Part shown: positions 18,535 through 26,846 of the stretch, one piece after another
How positions within the stretch are numbered: the first letter of the stretch is position 1
Layout: each line of letters starts with the position of its first letter
Assembly: GCF_011516935.1 (NCBI RefSeq)
Contig: NZ_WOTF01000016.1
Location: 1-50,593, forward strand
Source: Acetobacter farinalis
GTDB lineage: Bacteria > Pseudomonadota > Alphaproteobacteria > Acetobacterales > Acetobacteraceae
Direction of reading: 5' to 3'
Length of the DNA stretch: 50,593 bases
The notes under the pieces: model-generated
Seen by the model: only the letters and a program-made list of their open reading frames with translations
Database searches by the model: none
Told to the model about the DNA's origin: nothing
Translations under genes and position numbers: made by a program

Positions 18535-19037
18535 TCCGGCACCTTATCCTGCAGGCGGAGGGAGGCGATAGCATCAATCTGGGCCAGAGCTTCGGCCAGT
18601 TCTTCCTCTGCCGTGCTCGCCAGCCGCCGGGCCATGGCCTCCAGAATAACTGCTTTCCCGGCCTTGCGCACACAGATGACAAACGGCATCCCGAACTTCG
18701 CACGATATGCGGCGTTCAGGCTTTGAAACTGCGCATAGTCCGCAGGGCTCAACCGATCGAGCCCGGCACTGCCCTGCTCCTGCGCCGAAGCTTCACTCAA
18801 AGCCGGGTCCACCCCCACCCGATGGCCGAGTTCAGGGTGGGCCTGCACAAGGGCGATCTGCCGCGCTGCTCCGGCTTGCCGCACCACACCCGAAAAGGCT
18901 TTCAGCATATCCTCCCGGCTGGCAAAGGGCCGCTGAACCGCCGCCCCTTCCGCCACCCAGGGAGAATGCTCATAAACCCCGCCAAATGCCGCCACAAAGG
19001 CCGGGAAAGGCAGGGCATTCACCTCATCAAGCGTCAT
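18531..19037 (-). CDS. uraD: OHCU decarboxylase
   Basis: A 168-residue 2-oxo-4-hydroxy-4-carboxy-5-ureidoimidazoline decarboxylase producing S-allantoin. The catalytic His67 is in QAHPELGHR; the family-typical FGMPFVICVR segment follows at about 117-126. It starts inside the last 4 bp of puuE and overlaps uraH by 4 bp, showing a tightly coupled transcript. It is not fused to uraH or puuE as in some other bacteria. Confidence 0.95.
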   Translation of the reverse strand: MTLDEVNALPFPAFVAAFGGVYEHSPWVAEGAAVQRPFASREDMLKAFSGVVRQAGAARQIALVQAHPELGHRVGVDPALSEASAQEQGSAGLDRLSPADYAQFQSLNAAYRAKFGMPFVICVRKAGKAVILEAMARRLASTAEEELAEALAQIDAIASLRLQDKVPE

Positions 19038-19927
19038 GCCGGATGCACCGCAAGCCAGTGGCGCGCAATATCCAGACGGGTTGCCACCCAGACCTTCTCA
19101 TGCGCCTGCACATGCTCCAGAAAACGCGCCACAGCCAGAGCGCGCGCAGGCTTGCCGGCAAGCCTGCAATGCAGCCCCACGGACATCATCCGCCCACCCT
19201 CCCGATACAGCATATCGAACGTATCCCGCAGGTAGCGGAAGAACTGCTCTCCTTCCGTAAACCCGTTCAACGCGGCAAATTTCATGTCATTCACATCCAG
19301 CGTGTACGGCACGATCAACTGCGGGCGACCGTAGCGACGGTCATAATACGGCAGATCATCAGCGTAGGAATCCGCGTCATACACAAAGCCCCCTTCCTCC
19401 ACGACCAGACGGGCCGTGTTCGGGCTTGTGCGCCCCTGATACCAGCCAAGCGGGCGCGCTCCGGTGATGTCCGTATGCAGGGCGATAGCCTCCCGAATGT
19501 GCTCGCGCTCCACCGCCTCAGGGATATCCTGATAATCAATCCAGCGCAGGCCGTGCGTGGCGATCTCCCACCCGCCCGCTTTCATGGCGGCAACAGCTTC
19601 GGGGTTGCGCGCCATGGCCAGAGCCACGCCAAAAACCGTGGGGCGCAGGCCCGCGGCCTCAAACAGCCGCTGCAACCGCCAGAACCCCGCCCGGCTGCCA
19701 TATTCATACAGGCTTTCCATCTGCATACAGCGCACACCGGGAAGGGAGCGTGTACCGACCATTTCCGACAAAAATGCCTCGGAGCCCGCATCCCCGTGCA
19801 GAACGGAGTTTTCAGCACCTTCCTCGTAATTGATGACAAACTGAACGGCGATACGCGCCCCGCCCGGCCACTGCGGGTCCGGCGGTGTCGGGCCATATCC
19901 GGTCATGTCACGCGGGTAGTCAGTCAT
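19034..19927 (-). CDS. puuE: Allantoinase, PuuE type
   Basis: A 297-residue polysaccharide deacetylase (NodB)-like hydrolase converting allantoin to allantoate. It is the cofactor-independent PuuE type rather than the metal-dependent AllB type. Visible features are YPRDMTGYGPTPPDPQWPGG at the N-terminus, FVINYEEGAENSVLHGD, and WEIATHGLRW in the middle. The ATG at 19927 is chosen because it gives the usual family N-terminus and has GGGAGAG upstream; in-frame starts at 19939 and 19960 are possible. It lies between the monooxygenase-like gene and uraD. Confidence 0.94.
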   Translation of the reverse strand: MTDYPRDMTGYGPTPPDPQWPGGARIAVQFVINYEEGAENSVLHGDAGSEAFLSEMVGTRSLPGVRCMQMESLYEYGSRAGFWRLQRLFEAAGLRPTVFGVALAMARNPEAVAAMKAGGWEIATHGLRWIDYQDIPEAVEREHIREAIALHTDITGARPLGWYQGRTSPNTARLVVEEGGFVYDADSYADDLPYYDRRYGRPQLIVPYTLDVNDMKFAALNGFTEGEQFFRYLRDTFDMLYREGGRMMSVGLHCRLAGKPARALAVARFLEHVQAHEKVWVATRLDIARHWLAVHPA

Positions 19928-19959
19928 GCTCTCTCCCATTCCGGCGTCTTGTGTTGGCA

Positions 19960-21405
19960 TTACACAGGCGGCGCAAGGCTGACGAGTTCCTCCGTATTGT
20001 AACGCAGCAGGCTTTGCAGGTGCTTTTCCCCATCCTGCACGAACAGTTCCCGGCCGATGGCCTGCGCCAGCCGCTCCACCCCGAACCGCATCCCGCTGAT
20101 GGACGCGCCGGAAAGCCCCATGCTCGGCATGGCGGCAAATGTGAAATTGTGGATGGCCGCGAGCATGGGGGCCGCAGGATCTGCCTCATTACGGGGCAGG
20201 AACTGAAAGCTGCCGCCCAGATAGGGATGGCTGGCCAGAACAGTGCTTTCCTCCCCCTCCGGCGCTGTGAAACGATCCCGCCACAGCAGGACATTTTCGG
20301 CAAAGCGCTGCATTTCCGGGCGGCGTGTCAGATCAATGACAAATCCTGTGCCGATAATCAGGAAATCAAATGTCATGTCACCATGCGGGGTTGTCACCAC
20401 AACGCCCTCTGCCGTTTCCTTCACCGCCAGCCAGGGCGTGCCGGTATGAAACGCAAAATTTTCATGCTTGCGGCAGCGCCAGAACGTGTCCTGCGGCGGC
20501 GGCTGATTCAAATCATAAATCCGGTGCATGAAGCGCCAGCGCACGGCATCGGGCAGGTCCGCAAAATAGCCAAGGAAACCGGCATTCTCCATCCAGCGAT
20601 ATGGGTTGATGCTGGGGATAGTCGCCCTGCGCAGGCACAGGTCCACGCGGCCGGCACCCTGCTCCAGCGCGGTTGCGGCATTATCAAAGGCTGAAGCCCC
20701 CGCGCCCAGAACACCAATCCGCTTGCCTTTCAGGGCTGCAAAATCAATCTGCTGGCTGGTGTGCGCATAGCGCGAAGCTGGAAGGGCCTGCGTGATGAAG
20801 TCCGGCACATGCCACGCACCCCCGCCTTCAATCCCGGTCGCCAGAACCATTTTGCGCGCCCAGACCTGTGTCTGCGCGCCGCTGGCCTGCTGGAAGGTGA
20901 GGCGCAGCAGCCCGTGCTGCCAGTCAATATCCACCAGCTTCCTGTCATTCTGCACCGGCAGGGCCAGACTCTCCCGCAGCCAGTCCAGATAAGCCTGCCA
21001 GTCCTGACGGGAAATCTTGTCCAGCGCGGCCCAGGCCTCCACACCATACCGTGCTTCAAACCAGGATTGCGGCGTCAGGCTCGGAATACCCAGATCAGGC
21101 CCGGTCACATGTTTGGGGGTGCGCAGCGTGACCATACGGGCAAAGGTCACCCACGGGCCTTCCCCTCCGCGTGGGGCCTGTTCAAAAATGCACGTATTGC
21201 CCAAACCGCGCCTGCGCAGGGCAAAGCATGTGGCAAGGCCGCCCTGCCCGCCACCGATAATGGCCACATCCAGAACAGGCTCTCCGCCCTGTTCAAGCGG
21301 TTCACACCAATCCCCTGTTGCGTAGCGGATTTTGGCCAGATCATCCCGGACACGGTCAGCAAGCTGTTCCAGACCTGAAGAGGCAGAAACTTGTCCTATA
21401 TGCAC
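19960..21405 (-). CDS. FMO-like FAD/NAD(P)H oxidoreductase, candidate urate hydroxylase
   Basis: A 481-residue flavoprotein with two dinucleotide-binding motifs: GGGQGG (51-56) for FAD and GAGASA (234-239) for NAD(P)H, separated by YAHTSQQIDF (213-222), the position of the FMO fingerprint. The second-domain strand FDFLIIGTGFVIDL follows. This is class B monooxygenase architecture, unlike the aromatic-hydroxylase-type HpxO, the cofactor-free Uox or the membrane PuuD. It is the first gene of the urate run, 33 nt before puuE, with a GTG start and GAGGG 6 nt upstream. No other enzyme for urate to 5-hydroxyisourate is encoded nearby, so urate oxidation is the inferred role; a different N- or C-oxygenation cannot be excluded. 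Confidence 0.7.
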   Translation of the reverse strand: MHIGQVSASSGLEQLADRVRDDLAKIRYATGDWCEPLEQGGEPVLDVAIIGGGQGGLATCFALRRRGLGNTCIFEQAPRGGEGPWVTFARMVTLRTPKHVTGPDLGIPSLTPQSWFEARYGVEAWAALDKISRQDWQAYLDWLRESLALPVQNDRKLVDIDWQHGLLRLTFQQASGAQTQVWARKMVLATGIEGGGAWHVPDFITQALPASRYAHTSQQIDFAALKGKRIGVLGAGASAFDNAATALEQGAGRVDLCLRRATIPSINPYRWMENAGFLGYFADLPDAVRWRFMHRIYDLNQPPPQDTFWRCRKHENFAFHTGTPWLAVKETAEGVVVTTPHGDMTFDFLIIGTGFVIDLTRRPEMQRFAENVLLWRDRFTAPEGEESTVLASHPYLGGSFQFLPRNEADPAAPMLAAIHNFTFAAMPSMGLSGASISGMRFGVERLAQAIGRELFVQDGEKHLQSLLRYNTEELVSLAPPV

Positions 21406-21530
21406 GTCAAACCCTCTTTCTTCTGAACAGGAGCGGCTTTTGCGGAGCGCTCTGCCCCGGCATGATCATCACGGAAGGTCTGCCTGCATCATGTTTTGTG
21501 CAGAATGCGCTTGCGCAAACGGGCTATCAA

Positions 21531-21544
21531 TCTGGTATACCAGA
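21531..21544. promoter_or_regulatory. Perfect 14-bp palindrome, candidate operator
   Basis: TCTGGTATACCAGA is a perfect palindrome 126 nt upstream of the monooxygenase-like gene and 157 nt upstream of the LysR gene. It agrees with the site at 28218-28231 in 11 of 14 positions. The TNGT-N2-ACNA core is typical of GntR/FCD regulators; binding by the divergent LysR protein is the alternative. Confidence 0.6.
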
Positions 21545-21701
21545 CGGAAATTTTTTACGTGCATCTCACACTACCCTTTCCCATACTGACAAGGTTTGCT
21601 CTGGCTCACTGCAAAAACCGCTGCACCGGCAGACAAGTGAAACAATTTCACACCCGGACCATTCTTGTATATGTCATATTTCAGTCTAATCCGTTCGCAA
21701 A

Positions 21702-22619
21702 ATGAGATCACCTCTTATGCCGGTTTTTTCCCGCTTCCTCCGATATTTCATTGCCGTGGCGCAGCAGGGCTCCATCCGGAAGGCATCGGATGAGCTGAAC
21801 ATCGCGGCATCCGCCATCGACCGGCAGATTCTGCAGGGCGAGAAGCTGCTCGGCACACTGCTGTTTGAACGGCTGCCCACCGGACTACGGCTGACAACGG
21901 CGGGGGAACTGCTCCTCTCCTCCGGCCTGCGCTGGACACGGGACCTCCGCGCCCTCACCACCCAGATTGATAACCTCAAGGGGCTGCGGCAGGGTTCGGC
22001 GGATATTCTGGTTCCCGATGCGCTCACCAAAGGCTTCCTGCCCGCTGTTCTGGGCCGCCTGCGGGAGACACACCCCGGTATTGTGGTGAATGTGCATGTC
22101 CGGGCCAGCAGGGATATGGGGGAGCTGCTTGTTGATGGTCAGGCCGATTTTGCCCTGATGTTCAACCCCGGCCACATGCGGGAACTGTTCGTGCGGGCGC
22201 ACAAGGAAATTCCGCTGGGCTTCATCACGCCGCCGGACCACCCTGTGGGCGCGCTGGAGACAGCCCCCTTCAGCCTTGCTGAGGAATATCCGGTTGTGAT
22301 CCCCGCCCCGCCGCTGGCTCTGTGGCGGCCGCTTGAACTGCTGGAGGCGGAAACCGGCATAAAAATGCAGGTCGTTGCCCGCACTGATAATATCCAGATG
22401 ATCAAATCGCTTGTCAGCGAAGGCGTTGGTCTTGGAATTCTCAGCTATCTGGACGCTTATGATGAAGTGCAAAAGAAACAGCTTGCCTTCACCCCCATCC
22501 TTAACAAGAAACTCTCCCCGCTCACACTGGCGCTGTGTGTGGACAGGTCCCGCCAGCTTTCCATGGCGGCCCGACTGATCATTTCTGAAATTGACCAGTT
22601 TTTTGCGCATCAGTTCTGA
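21702..22619 (+). CDS. LysR-family transcriptional regulator
   Basis: A 305-residue regulator with an N-terminal winged helix-turn-helix (about residues 7-66; FLRYFIAVAQQGSIRKASDE, then LFERLPTGLRLT) and a periplasmic-binding-protein-like effector domain (about 95-300). It is divergent from the purine operon and 30 bp upstream of guaD, with which it is probably co-transcribed. LysR proteins usually act on their divergent neighbour, so it is a plausible purine or urate sensor. The starts at 21702 and 21717 are both possible; neither has a strong ribosome binding site. Confidence 0.9.
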   Translation: MRSPLMPVFSRFLRYFIAVAQQGSIRKASDELNIAASAIDRQILQGEKLLGTLLFERLPTGLRLTTAGELLLSSGLRWTRDLRALTTQIDNLKGLRQGSADILVPDALTKGFLPAVLGRLRETHPGIVVNVHVRASRDMGELLVDGQADFALMFNPGHMRELFVRAHKEIPLGFITPPDHPVGALETAPFSLAEEYPVVIPAPPLALWRPLELLEAETGIKMQVVARTDNIQMIKSLVSEGVGLGILSYLDAYDEVQKKQLAFTPILNKKLSPLTLALCVDRSRQLSMAARLIISEIDQFFAHQF

Positions 22620-22649
22620 CTTCAGCCCCTTACGCCTGCGAGGTTGTTC

Positions 22650-23993
22650 ATGCCCTCCACATCCCGCGCCGCCGCTCTGAGAGGTCGCTTCATCACCTTT
22701 ACAGGCAACCCGTTCACCATGCCGCCCCAAGAGGCCCTGCATGTGGAGGAAGACGGGCTGATCCTGATTGCAAACGGGCTGATAACCCACTGCGGTGCGT
22801 ATGACGCTCTGCGTGGGCTGGTGCCGGAGGGCGTTACTGTCACCCACTATCCGGACGGCCTGATCAGTGCCGGGTTTATTGATACCCATGTGCATTATCC
22901 GCAACTCCCCGTTATTGCCTCCTGGGGTGAGCAGTTGCTGGAATGGCTTGAGCAGTATGTCTTTCCCACGGAAGCGCAGTTTTCCAGCCCGGAGGTGGCG
23001 CAGGCCGTAGCCCGGGCCTTCCTGCAGGAACTGCTGCGCAACGGCACGACCACAGCCGCCGTGTACTGCACCGTCCACCCTGAGTCCGTCACCGCGTTCT
23101 TTCAGGAATCAGAAAAACTCGGCACCCGGATGATAGCCGGGAAGGTTCTGATGGACCGCAACGCCCCTGAAAACCTGCGTGATACGGCACAGCAGGGTTA
23201 TGATGAGTCCCTGAAGCTAATAGAGACATGGCACGGCACCGGGCGGCAGCTTTATGCCGTCACACCGCGCTTTGCCATTACCAGCACCCCGGAACAGCTT
23301 GAGGCTGCCGGTGCGCTTTTCCGCAGCCGGGAGGACCTGTTCATGCAGACCCACCTTGCTGAAAATGAAGCGGAAATAGCCTTCGTAAACTCCCTCTTTC
23401 CAGACCGCGCGTCCTATCTGGATGTTTATGACAAAGCCGGTCTGGCCGGCCCGCGCGCCATTTTCGGCCATGCCATTCATATGGAGGAGCAGGATTTTCA
23501 GCGGTGCCATGATACCCGGTGCGCCCTTGCCCACTGCCCGACCTCCAACCTGTTTCTGGGGAGCGGCGCTTTCCGTCTGTTCGACGCAGTGGACCCGCAT
23601 CGCCCGGTGCATGTCGGGCTGGGCACGGATATCGGGGCAGGCACCAGCTTTTCCCTGCTCGGCACCATGGGGGAAGCCTACAAGGTCTCCCTGATGGCGG
23701 GCAAACAGCGCCTGCACGCCATTCAGGCCTTCTGGCTGGCCACAGCTGGGGCTGCACAGGCGCTGCATCTTGAGACGAAAATCGGGACCATCGCCCCCGG
23801 CATGGAAGCGGACCTCTGCGTGCTGGACCCGGCGGCCACACCTCTTCTGGCCCTGCGCACCCAACACTGCGCCAGCATGGCGGACCTGCTGTTTGTTCTG
23901 ATGACGTTGGGAGATGACCGCTGCATCAAGGCCACATGGGTGGATGGCCGTCTGGCCTATGCGCGGCCAGACCCGGCTCACCCCGCCGGGTGA
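22650..23993 (+). CDS. guaD: Guanine deaminase
   Basis: A 447-residue zinc amidohydrolase converting guanine to xanthine, which feeds XdhAB. The metal motif DTHVHYPQ (His80, His82) is followed by the guanine-deaminase-specific GEQLLEWLEQYVFPTE, AGKVLMDRNAP, CPTSNLFLGSG and GTDIGAGTSFS. The overall pattern follows E. coli GuaD rather than 8-oxoguanine or adenosine deaminases. The ATG at 22650 has GCGAGG 6 nt upstream. It converges with the HpxY-like amidase gene, and the coding ends overlap by 16 bp. Confidence 0.96.
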   Translation: MPSTSRAAALRGRFITFTGNPFTMPPQEALHVEEDGLILIANGLITHCGAYDALRGLVPEGVTVTHYPDGLISAGFIDTHVHYPQLPVIASWGEQLLEWLEQYVFPTEAQFSSPEVAQAVARAFLQELLRNGTTTAAVYCTVHPESVTAFFQESEKLGTRMIAGKVLMDRNAPENLRDTAQQGYDESLKLIETWHGTGRQLYAVTPRFAITSTPEQLEAAGALFRSREDLFMQTHLAENEAEIAFVNSLFPDRASYLDVYDKAGLAGPRAIFGHAIHMEEQDFQRCHDTRCALAHCPTSNLFLGSGAFRLFDAVDPHRPVHVGLGTDIGAGTSFSLLGTMGEAYKVSLMAGKQRLHAIQAFWLATAGAAQALHLETKIGTIAPGMEADLCVLDPAATPLLALRTQHCASMADLLFVLMTLGDDRCIKATWVDGRLAYARPDPAHPAG

Positions 23994-25369
23994 GAACCCG
24001 CCACCCCGGCTGACGCCACTGGCGCAGCCCCCGCACACGGAAAACCAAGCAGACCCGCTTTTTCCATGGCCTGCGCAAACGCCAGTACGGTCGCCTCTCT
24101 CCCCGGTGCGGCCACAAGCTGCACACCCAGAGGCAACCCGACAGCCTGCCCCGCAGCCGGGGCCAGCGGAGCCGCCACCACCGGCATGCCGGCAAGGCTC
24201 AAAGGCTGTGTAAACAGGCCAAGATTGGCACGGGCGGAGACCTGTTTTCCGCCGACCGTAATGGTCGGCTGATCCAGCCGGGGAGCGGCACCGGGTGTGG
24301 CGGGGGCCACAAGGATATCCACGTCCTCAAACGCCGCGTGCATGACCTCCCGAAACCAGCTCCGGAGCCTCTGCGCATGCACAACGGGCATGGAGGGCAG
24401 CAGGGCACCCGCCATCAGCCTGTCCCGCGTGGCGGGATCATACGCCATCGGCTCCCGTTTCAGCCGATCCAGATGCAGCGCACCGCCTTCCGCAGCCGTA
24501 ATCACGAAGGACGCCGCCCGCACCCGCGCCACCTCGGGCAACGTGACGCGCCGCACAGTCCGGCACGCCGCCAGCAGCCGGTTCACCCCGGCTTCCAGCT
24601 CCGGGGCAAGATCCTGCGTGAACCACCCGTCCAGCAGCCCTATTCTGAGGGCGGAGATATCCTGCTCAACCCGGCAGGCCTGACCGCTCAATACCTCGAA
24701 CGCACAGGCGAGATCCGCGCTGGTGCGGGTAAACGGCCCGATCACATCGAGACTGGCGGCAAACGGATAAACCCCCTGGAGCGGCAGAACGCCCTGCGTT
24801 GGTCGCAGCCCCCACACCCCGCACAGAGAGGCCGGAACCCGAATGGAGCCGTTGGTGTCAGACCCCAGCGTGAGCGGCAGCAGCCCCGCCGCAACCGCAG
24901 CCGCCGAACCACCGGATGAACCACCGGCCAGACAGGCCGTGTCATGCGGGTTGCGCGTTGTGCCGTAATGCGCGTTTTCCGTTGCAAACCCGTAGGCGAA
25001 TTCATCCATATTGAGCGTGGCGACAGGAATGGCCCCGGCGGCGCACAGGCGGCGCACCACCTCCGCATCCCGCTGTGCAGGAGGCTGCGCGTTCAGCACA
25101 ACAGACCCGGCGGTGGTCACCAGCCCTTCCAGATCAAACAGATCCTTCACGCCAAAAGGCACGCCAGCCAGCGGCCCCACAGGATCACCCCGGCTGATCT
25201 GCGCGTCCAATGCGGCGGCGGCATGCAGAGCGCGTTTATCCAGCAGGCGGGTTACGGCGTTATAGGCCCCGTCCCGCTCACGGATGCTCTGAAGCGTCTG
25301 GCTGATAACCCGCACAGCGGAAAGCTCACCGGAGCGGATTTTTCGGGCAAGGTCCATCATGGGCATCAT
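23978..25369 (-). CDS. hpxY: AtzE/HpxY-like amidase
   Basis: A 463-residue amidase-signature enzyme. The Ser-cisSer-Lys triad is visible: Lys75 in FGVKDLFDLEG, Ser151 in AGGSSGGSAAAVA and the nucleophile Ser175 in DTNGSIRVPA. It follows the small HpxX/AtzG-like gene with a TGATG overlap, the arrangement of the AtzG-AtzE complex, where the small subunit is GatC-like. In Klebsiella-type purine clusters the equivalent HpxY is assigned to oxalurate breakdown; here it sits downstream of the aminotransferase that makes oxalurate. A GatA misannotation is unlikely because GatB and GatC are absent. Confidence 0.88.
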   Translation of the reverse strand: MMPMMDLARKIRSGELSAVRVISQTLQSIRERDGAYNAVTRLLDKRALHAAAALDAQISRGDPVGPLAGVPFGVKDLFDLEGLVTTAGSVVLNAQPPAQRDAEVVRRLCAAGAIPVATLNMDEFAYGFATENAHYGTTRNPHDTACLAGGSSGGSAAAVAAGLLPLTLGSDTNGSIRVPASLCGVWGLRPTQGVLPLQGVYPFAASLDVIGPFTRTSADLACAFEVLSGQACRVEQDISALRIGLLDGWFTQDLAPELEAGVNRLLAACRTVRRVTLPEVARVRAASFVITAAEGGALHLDRLKREPMAYDPATRDRLMAGALLPSMPVVHAQRLRSWFREVMHAAFEDVDILVAPATPGAAPRLDQPTITVGGKQVSARANLGLFTQPLSLAGMPVVAAPLAPAAGQAVGLPLGVQLVAAPGREATVLAFAQAMEKAGLLGFPCAGAAPVASAGVAGSHPAG

Positions 25370-25566
25370 CAGGGTTGATACTCATAGGCAGGAAGGCACG
25401 TATCCGGCAGCGGCATCCCGCAGATAAGCTCAACATAGCCGTGCAGAAGCTGTGTGTTGGCCACAACCCCCGGCAGACATGCGTCAGGAATAGTCAGGCC
25501 AAGGCTCGCGGCTGTTGCCTCCAGCGCGCCTTCCAGTCCGGCGCTCGTCCTGTCTTCTCCGCTCAT
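25369..25566 (-). CDS. hpxX: HpxX/AtzG-like small subunit (DUF4089)
   Basis: A 65-residue helical protein of the AtzG/HpxX (DUF4089) type, a GatC-like partner of the amidase encoded immediately downstream. AASLGLTIPDACLPGVVANT and the LLHGYVELI segment are typical of the family, which wraps around the amidase. AGGAGG lies 7 nt upstream of the ATG at 25566, and the stop overlaps the amidase start (TGATG). The gap to the preceding aminotransferase gene is 38 nt. Its small size makes it easy to miss in automated annotation. Confidence 0.82.
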   Translation of the reverse strand: MSGEDRTSAGLEGALEATAASLGLTIPDACLPGVVANTQLLHGYVELICGMPLPDTCLPAYEYQP

Positions 25567-25604
25567 TCCGCCCTCCTGTTCTGTCTGTTTTCAGTGCACG
25601 GATT

Positions 25605-26846
25605 TCACTGCCACAGTCCGTGCTGGCAGGTGGCCAGTGCGGCATCCACCCCCGCGCCGCGTCTGGCCGCATAGCCCTCCGCCGCCAGACACGCTTCCAG
25701 CGCCCCGAGTGTCTGCAAGACAGCCTGTTTTCTCGCGTTGTAGCCCATCACCCCGATGCGCCAGATCTTCCCGGCCAGCGGCCCGAAGGCGGTGCCGATT
25801 TCAATCCCGAAATCTTCCCGCATGCGCTGGCGCACCTGCTCGCCATCCACCCCTTCGGGGATCCAGACACCGGTGACATTCGCCATCCGGTGCGCATCAT
25901 TCCCGAAAACAGTCAGGTCCAACGCCCGCAGGCCCGCCACCATGGCCGTGCTCCCGGCCTTATGGCGGGCAAAACGGGCCTCCAGCCCTTCTTCCAGCAT
26001 CACACGGGCCGCCTCCCGCGCGCCGTAGAGCATGGTCGTGGCTTCGGTATGGTGGTTCAAGCGCCGCTCGGACCAGTATTCCATGATCATGGCCAGATCG
26101 AAATAGTTGGAGCCGATGCGCGCACCCCGGCCATTATCCGTATCTCCACTGCGGATACCGGCCTCCACATGCCGCCGCGCCATGATATGCGCCGCGGCAC
26201 GGTCAGAAATGGTGATGGGCGCAGAACCGGGCGGGCCGCCCATGCATTTCTGCAAACCGGCGGAAATGACATCAATGCCCCATGCGTCGGTCTTCACCGG
26301 CATGCCGCCCAGCGTTGCCGTGGCATCCACGTAGGACAGCACATCATAGGTCCGGCACAGCGCGCCAACACCGTCCAGCGGCTGGGCCATGGTGGTGGAG
26401 GTATCGCCATGGATACAGGCCAGAACCTGCGGGCGATGGGTACGCAGCGCCTCTTCAATCTGCTCCAGCGAGGCAACCTCACCCCACGGCAGATCAAGCG
26501 TGCAGATTTCCGCGCCAATCCGTTCCGCAATTTCGGACAGCAGCAGGCCAAAACGCCCGGCACGCACAATCAGGATTTTACTACCCGGCTCAACGAGGGA
26601 CACCAGAGCCGCCTCAATTCCCGCACGGGCGGTACCGTCCACCAGAAAGGTCCAGCGGTTGTCAGTCATGAAAACCTGACGGTACAGCGCCATGGTTTCA
26701 TTCATATAGGCTGTCATTTCCGGATCAAACTGCCCCAGCATGTCCGCCGCCATGGCGCGCAGAACACGCGGATGCACATTCACCGGCCCCGGCCCCATCA
26801 GGAGGCGCTGGGGCGGGTCAATCTGGCCGAAAAAATCGTTTCCCAT
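25605..26846 (-). CDS. hpxJ: Ureidoglycine-glyoxylate aminotransferase
   Basis: A 413-residue PLP enzyme of the alanine-glyoxylate aminotransferase class V group (HpxJ/PucG type), transferring the amino group of ureidoglycine to glyoxylate to give oxalurate and glycine. The N-terminal MGPGPVNVHPRVL and QFDPEMTAYMNETM segments and the PLP lysine in GLQKCMGGPPG (Lys200) are clear. The ATG at 26846 overlaps the hpxK stop as TGATG. General alanine-glyoxylate aminotransferases look similar, but placement between allantoate amidohydrolase and the HpxXY pair supports the purine role. Confidence 0.9.
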   Translation of the reverse strand: MGNDFFGQIDPPQRLLMGPGPVNVHPRVLRAMAADMLGQFDPEMTAYMNETMALYRQVFMTDNRWTFLVDGTARAGIEAALVSLVEPGSKILIVRAGRFGLLLSEIAERIGAEICTLDLPWGEVASLEQIEEALRTHRPQVLACIHGDTSTTMAQPLDGVGALCRTYDVLSYVDATATLGGMPVKTDAWGIDVISAGLQKCMGGPPGSAPITISDRAAAHIMARRHVEAGIRSGDTDNGRGARIGSNYFDLAMIMEYWSERRLNHHTEATTMLYGAREAARVMLEEGLEARFARHKAGSTAMVAGLRALDLTVFGNDAHRMANVTGVWIPEGVDGEQVRQRMREDFGIEIGTAFGPLAGKIWRIGVMGYNARKQAVLQTLGALEACLAAEGYAARRGAGVDAALATCQHGLWQ

